Source: Propionibacteriaceae bacterium (GTDB taxonomy: Bacteria > Actinomycetota > Actinomycetes > Propionibacteriales > Propionibacteriaceae). Taken from it: a DNA stretch of 6,913 bases. Every line of letters starts with the position of its first letter. Within the stretch, counting starts at the first letter, position 1. Positions 5,423 through 6,913 of this stretch are shown one piece after another. The notes beneath the pieces are model-generated. The model did not search any database. It worked only from the letters and a program-made list of their open reading frames with translations, and was not told the DNA's origin. The translations under genes were made by a program, and so were the position numbers. The stretch is from the NCBI GenBank assembly GCA_031287505.1, contig JAITSW010000123.1:1-6913 (forward strand), in the 5' to 3' direction.

Positions 5423-5449
5423 ATTCTATGGGTTGTTCCTAGTTGTTAA
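5423..5449 (-). promoter_or_regulatory. Candidate leaderless promoter of the fluoride-channel operon
   Basis: On the minus strand TTAACA (5449-5444, 5/6 match to TTGACA), a 15-bp spacer (short) and TAGAAT (5428-5423, 5/6 match to TATAAT) precede GTG 5414 by 8 nt. The predicted transcription start falls at or next to the start codon. Confidence 0.5.
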
Positions 5450-5498
5450 ATAGACCCTTCCTATCTCGGGCAGCAGAGTCGGCAAAAGACACCGCTCC

Positions 5499-5606
5499 AC
5501 GCAACCCAACGCAACAAAAGACCGTTCCCAAGTAACGTCCCCCAATAACGTTCGGAAGACGCAACGCAACAAAGGGCCGTCCCCAAGTAACATCCCCAAG
5601 TAACGT
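5499..5606 (-). repeat. Dispersed GTTACTTGGGG repeat, two tandem units
   Basis: Two related units occupy 5559-5606 and 5499-5551 on the minus strand, offset by 55 bp. Each has a doublet of the GTTACTTGGGG motif (5606-5594 with 5593-5581; 5551-5539 with 5538-5528), followed by a tail of the form ACGGCCCTTTGTTGCGTTGCG or its variant. The array begins at the TAA stop of the membrane-protein gene. Together with 1322-1367 and 1601-1644 it defines a dispersed family; no transposase lies nearby. It may act as a 3' boundary between the membrane-protein gene and the fluoride operon. Confidence 0.65.
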
Positions 5607-6913
5607 TTACCCGCGGGGCGTGAGCAGGTTTTCGGCTATCTGCGACTGGATGCTCCAGTCGAACCATTCGATGGCGTCCGCGTAGACGGCGTTGCCGACA
5701 CCCATGCGGATGTTTAGCTCTTCTCGGATCTCATTTCGCAAGGCCGGGTCTACGGCGGGGTTATCCCGCACTTCGATTAGGTAGGGGACGGCTGCATCTG
5801 AGAGGGCGTAGATGGTTTCAGCGTCTAGTGTGTCCAGCTTTCCGCTGAGGAACGAATCCACGTTGTGCTGGGCTATCAGGCCGTTCGTATTGGCGAAGAA
5901 GAGCCCTAAGAAAAGGACGATCCAGGCGATGATCATCGGCCGTCCGGCGTTGAATGGGCGAATATGCCAGGCCAAGAGGATGAGGAAGGAAACGAACAAC
6001 ACCACCATGAACCACATGGTGTAAACCCGGAGTTGCGTGAGCCCGAAGGTGTCGATGTAGAGCCACATTTTGCTGGCTGCGGTTATCACCAGCAGCAGGG
6101 TGAGCGCCGAGATGGTGCCGGTAAGAGCCCGTAACGCTTTGGGGTACTCGTGTTCCCCGCGTTTGCCCAATAGATAGACCGCTGCCAGGATGATGGCGTT
6201 TATGGCTGCCACCGCGCACAACTCGAAGAAACCCCGGCGGGCGTATTGGGCATAAGAAAAACCGCCTGGCAATTGCGAGCCAAGGGCGGAGAACAGGTAG
6301 TTGCCCAACGCGCCGAAAAAGAGCAAATAGATCCCGATGAAGAGCGCAAGCGGGGTGTAGAAAGCGGCCAAAGAAAGCTGGTGTGCTTTCCGCAGTGTTG
6401 AAGCGAGAGACAGCTTTGTCACCGATTGCGTAAACCGGCGAGTTCGATTTCCCCAGACCGCGCCAAAGACGTATGCCGCTATCGGAATGCCTAAGACTAA
6501 TTCGAATGCGTATTTCATGACGTTGATGTCTTCGAGCCAGGTAAGCAGACTTGCCGTCAGTTCTGCGAAGCCGGTATCGGCTTGGCTCAACAGCAGGGTG
6601 GTTAAAAGCAGCAACGGGCAGAAAACGACCAGGCCAACGACAGCGGCAAGAATTCTTTTACCTTTCTCGAGTTGGCGGATGAGCGCGATTGGCCGGCAGA
6701 AGAACTGATGGAAACTGGCAAACGGAACCACCAGCGTGAGAGTGATAAGGTCTGCCGCAATGAGCCCGGAGAAACGTCCGGGAGATATGGTCTTACAGGT
6801 GTACCCGAGCCACGCGAGGTAAACGCAGAACACGAAGATCCGGAGGAAGAAGTTTGGCATCGGATTGGAGGCAAACACCAAAAAGGGCAAAGCTGAGATA
6901 AACGCAATCCCCA
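5607..6913 (-). CDS. DUF4153/DUF4173-type polytopic membrane protein, 5' end cut by window edge
   Basis: The frame enters from the window edge and ends at TAA 5609-5607. A TTG at 6890 could start it, but codons upstream are open (IAFISALPFL precedes it), so the true start is probably outside. Counting from 6890 there are 427 residues with about nine hydrophobic helices (near 14-32, 42-62, 80-101, 130-147, 176-202, 221-242, 256-278, 289-310 and 319-341) and a soluble C-terminal region of about 80 residues. The segment GGFSYAQYARRGFFELCAVA (209-228) and the later LRVYTMWFM (287-295) are typical of DUF4173/DUF4153 proteins, whose role is unknown. Nothing here shows a function beyond a multi-pass membrane location. 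Confidence 0.85.
   Translation of the reverse strand, partial: GIAFISALPFLVFASNPMPNFFLRIFVFCVYLAWLGYTCKTISPGRFSGLIAADLITLTLVVPFASFHQFFCRPIALIRQLEKGKRILAAVVGLVVFCPLLLLTTLLLSQADTGFAELTASLLTWLEDINVMKYAFELVLGIPIAAYVFGAVWGNRTRRFTQSVTKLSLASTLRKAHQLSLAAFYTPLALFIGIYLLFFGALGNYLFSALGSQLPGGFSYAQYARRGFFELCAVAAINAIILAAVYLLGKRGEHEYPKALRALTGTISALTLLLVITAASKMWLYIDTFGLTQLRVYTMWFMVVLFVSFLILLAWHIRPFNAGRPMIIAWIVLFLGLFFANTNGLIAQHNVDSFLSGKLDTLDAETIYALSDAAVPYLIEVRDNPAVDPALRNEIREELNIRMGVGNAVYADAIEWFDWSIQSQIAENLLTPRG

Noticed and set aside
5415..5500. Fluoride riboswitch upstream of the channel operon
   Set aside because: I could not find the conserved GGNGATGG-type start or the pseudoknot partners, and the predicted leaderless start leaves no room for an aptamer.
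5818..6219. 133-codon minus-strand ORF inside the membrane-protein gene
   Set aside because: It is an alternative frame of the DUF4153/DUF4173-type gene, with a histidine- and arginine-rich shadow composition.

Overview
The window looks like an accessory region of a mid-GC actinomycete (Actinomycetota). The basis is inference from three things: a tandem pair of Fluc/CrcB subunits, the protein families present, and several genes that seem to be leaderless (a -10-like box 5-7 nt upstream of the start codon and no Shine-Dalgarno sequence). I cannot name the genus.

Layout. 1-1192 (minus) is most of a DUF4143-type AAA ATPase; its 3' end lies outside the window. Its promoter carries three exact 15-bp direct repeats at a strict 23-bp period (1212-1272). 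1273-1652 has no intact gene. It holds two loci of a GTTACTTGGGG / GGTTCTTTGTGACG dispersed repeat family and the 3' tail of a broken PIN-toxin gene. 1653-2212 (minus) is a ParD/ParE toxin-antitoxin operon. 2410-3153 (plus) is a metallophosphoesterase. 3257-3888 (plus) is a complete VapB/VapC operon with a palindrome over its -10 box. 3889-4075 is non-coding. 4076-4258 (minus) is a second truncated PIN gene whose last 91 bp are about 88% identical to the first remnant, so the two remnants are direct repeats around the 2.5-kb parDE / phosphoesterase / vapBC block. 4481-5414 (minus) holds two fluoride-channel subunit genes. The pair, a 61-aa ORF between them and short ORFs after them are joined by a run of stop/start overlaps. 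5442-5606 is filled largely by two 55-bp-offset units of the dispersed repeat. 5607-6913 (minus) is a polytopic DUF4153/DUF4173-type membrane protein whose start lies outside the window.

How it fits together. The left two thirds read as a toxin-antitoxin and defence-like accessory patch: an AAA ATPase with a nuclease-like C-terminal domain, two intact type II TA systems and two PIN relics, with repeats at the edges. The right third is a fluoride-export operon and a membrane protein separated by repeats. The most specific observation is that the two fluoride-channel subunits have complementary substitutions in the pore phenylalanine motif, which predicts a heterodimer with one intact and one degenerate pore. 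I found no RNA gene, CRISPR array, intact transposase or fluoride riboswitch.
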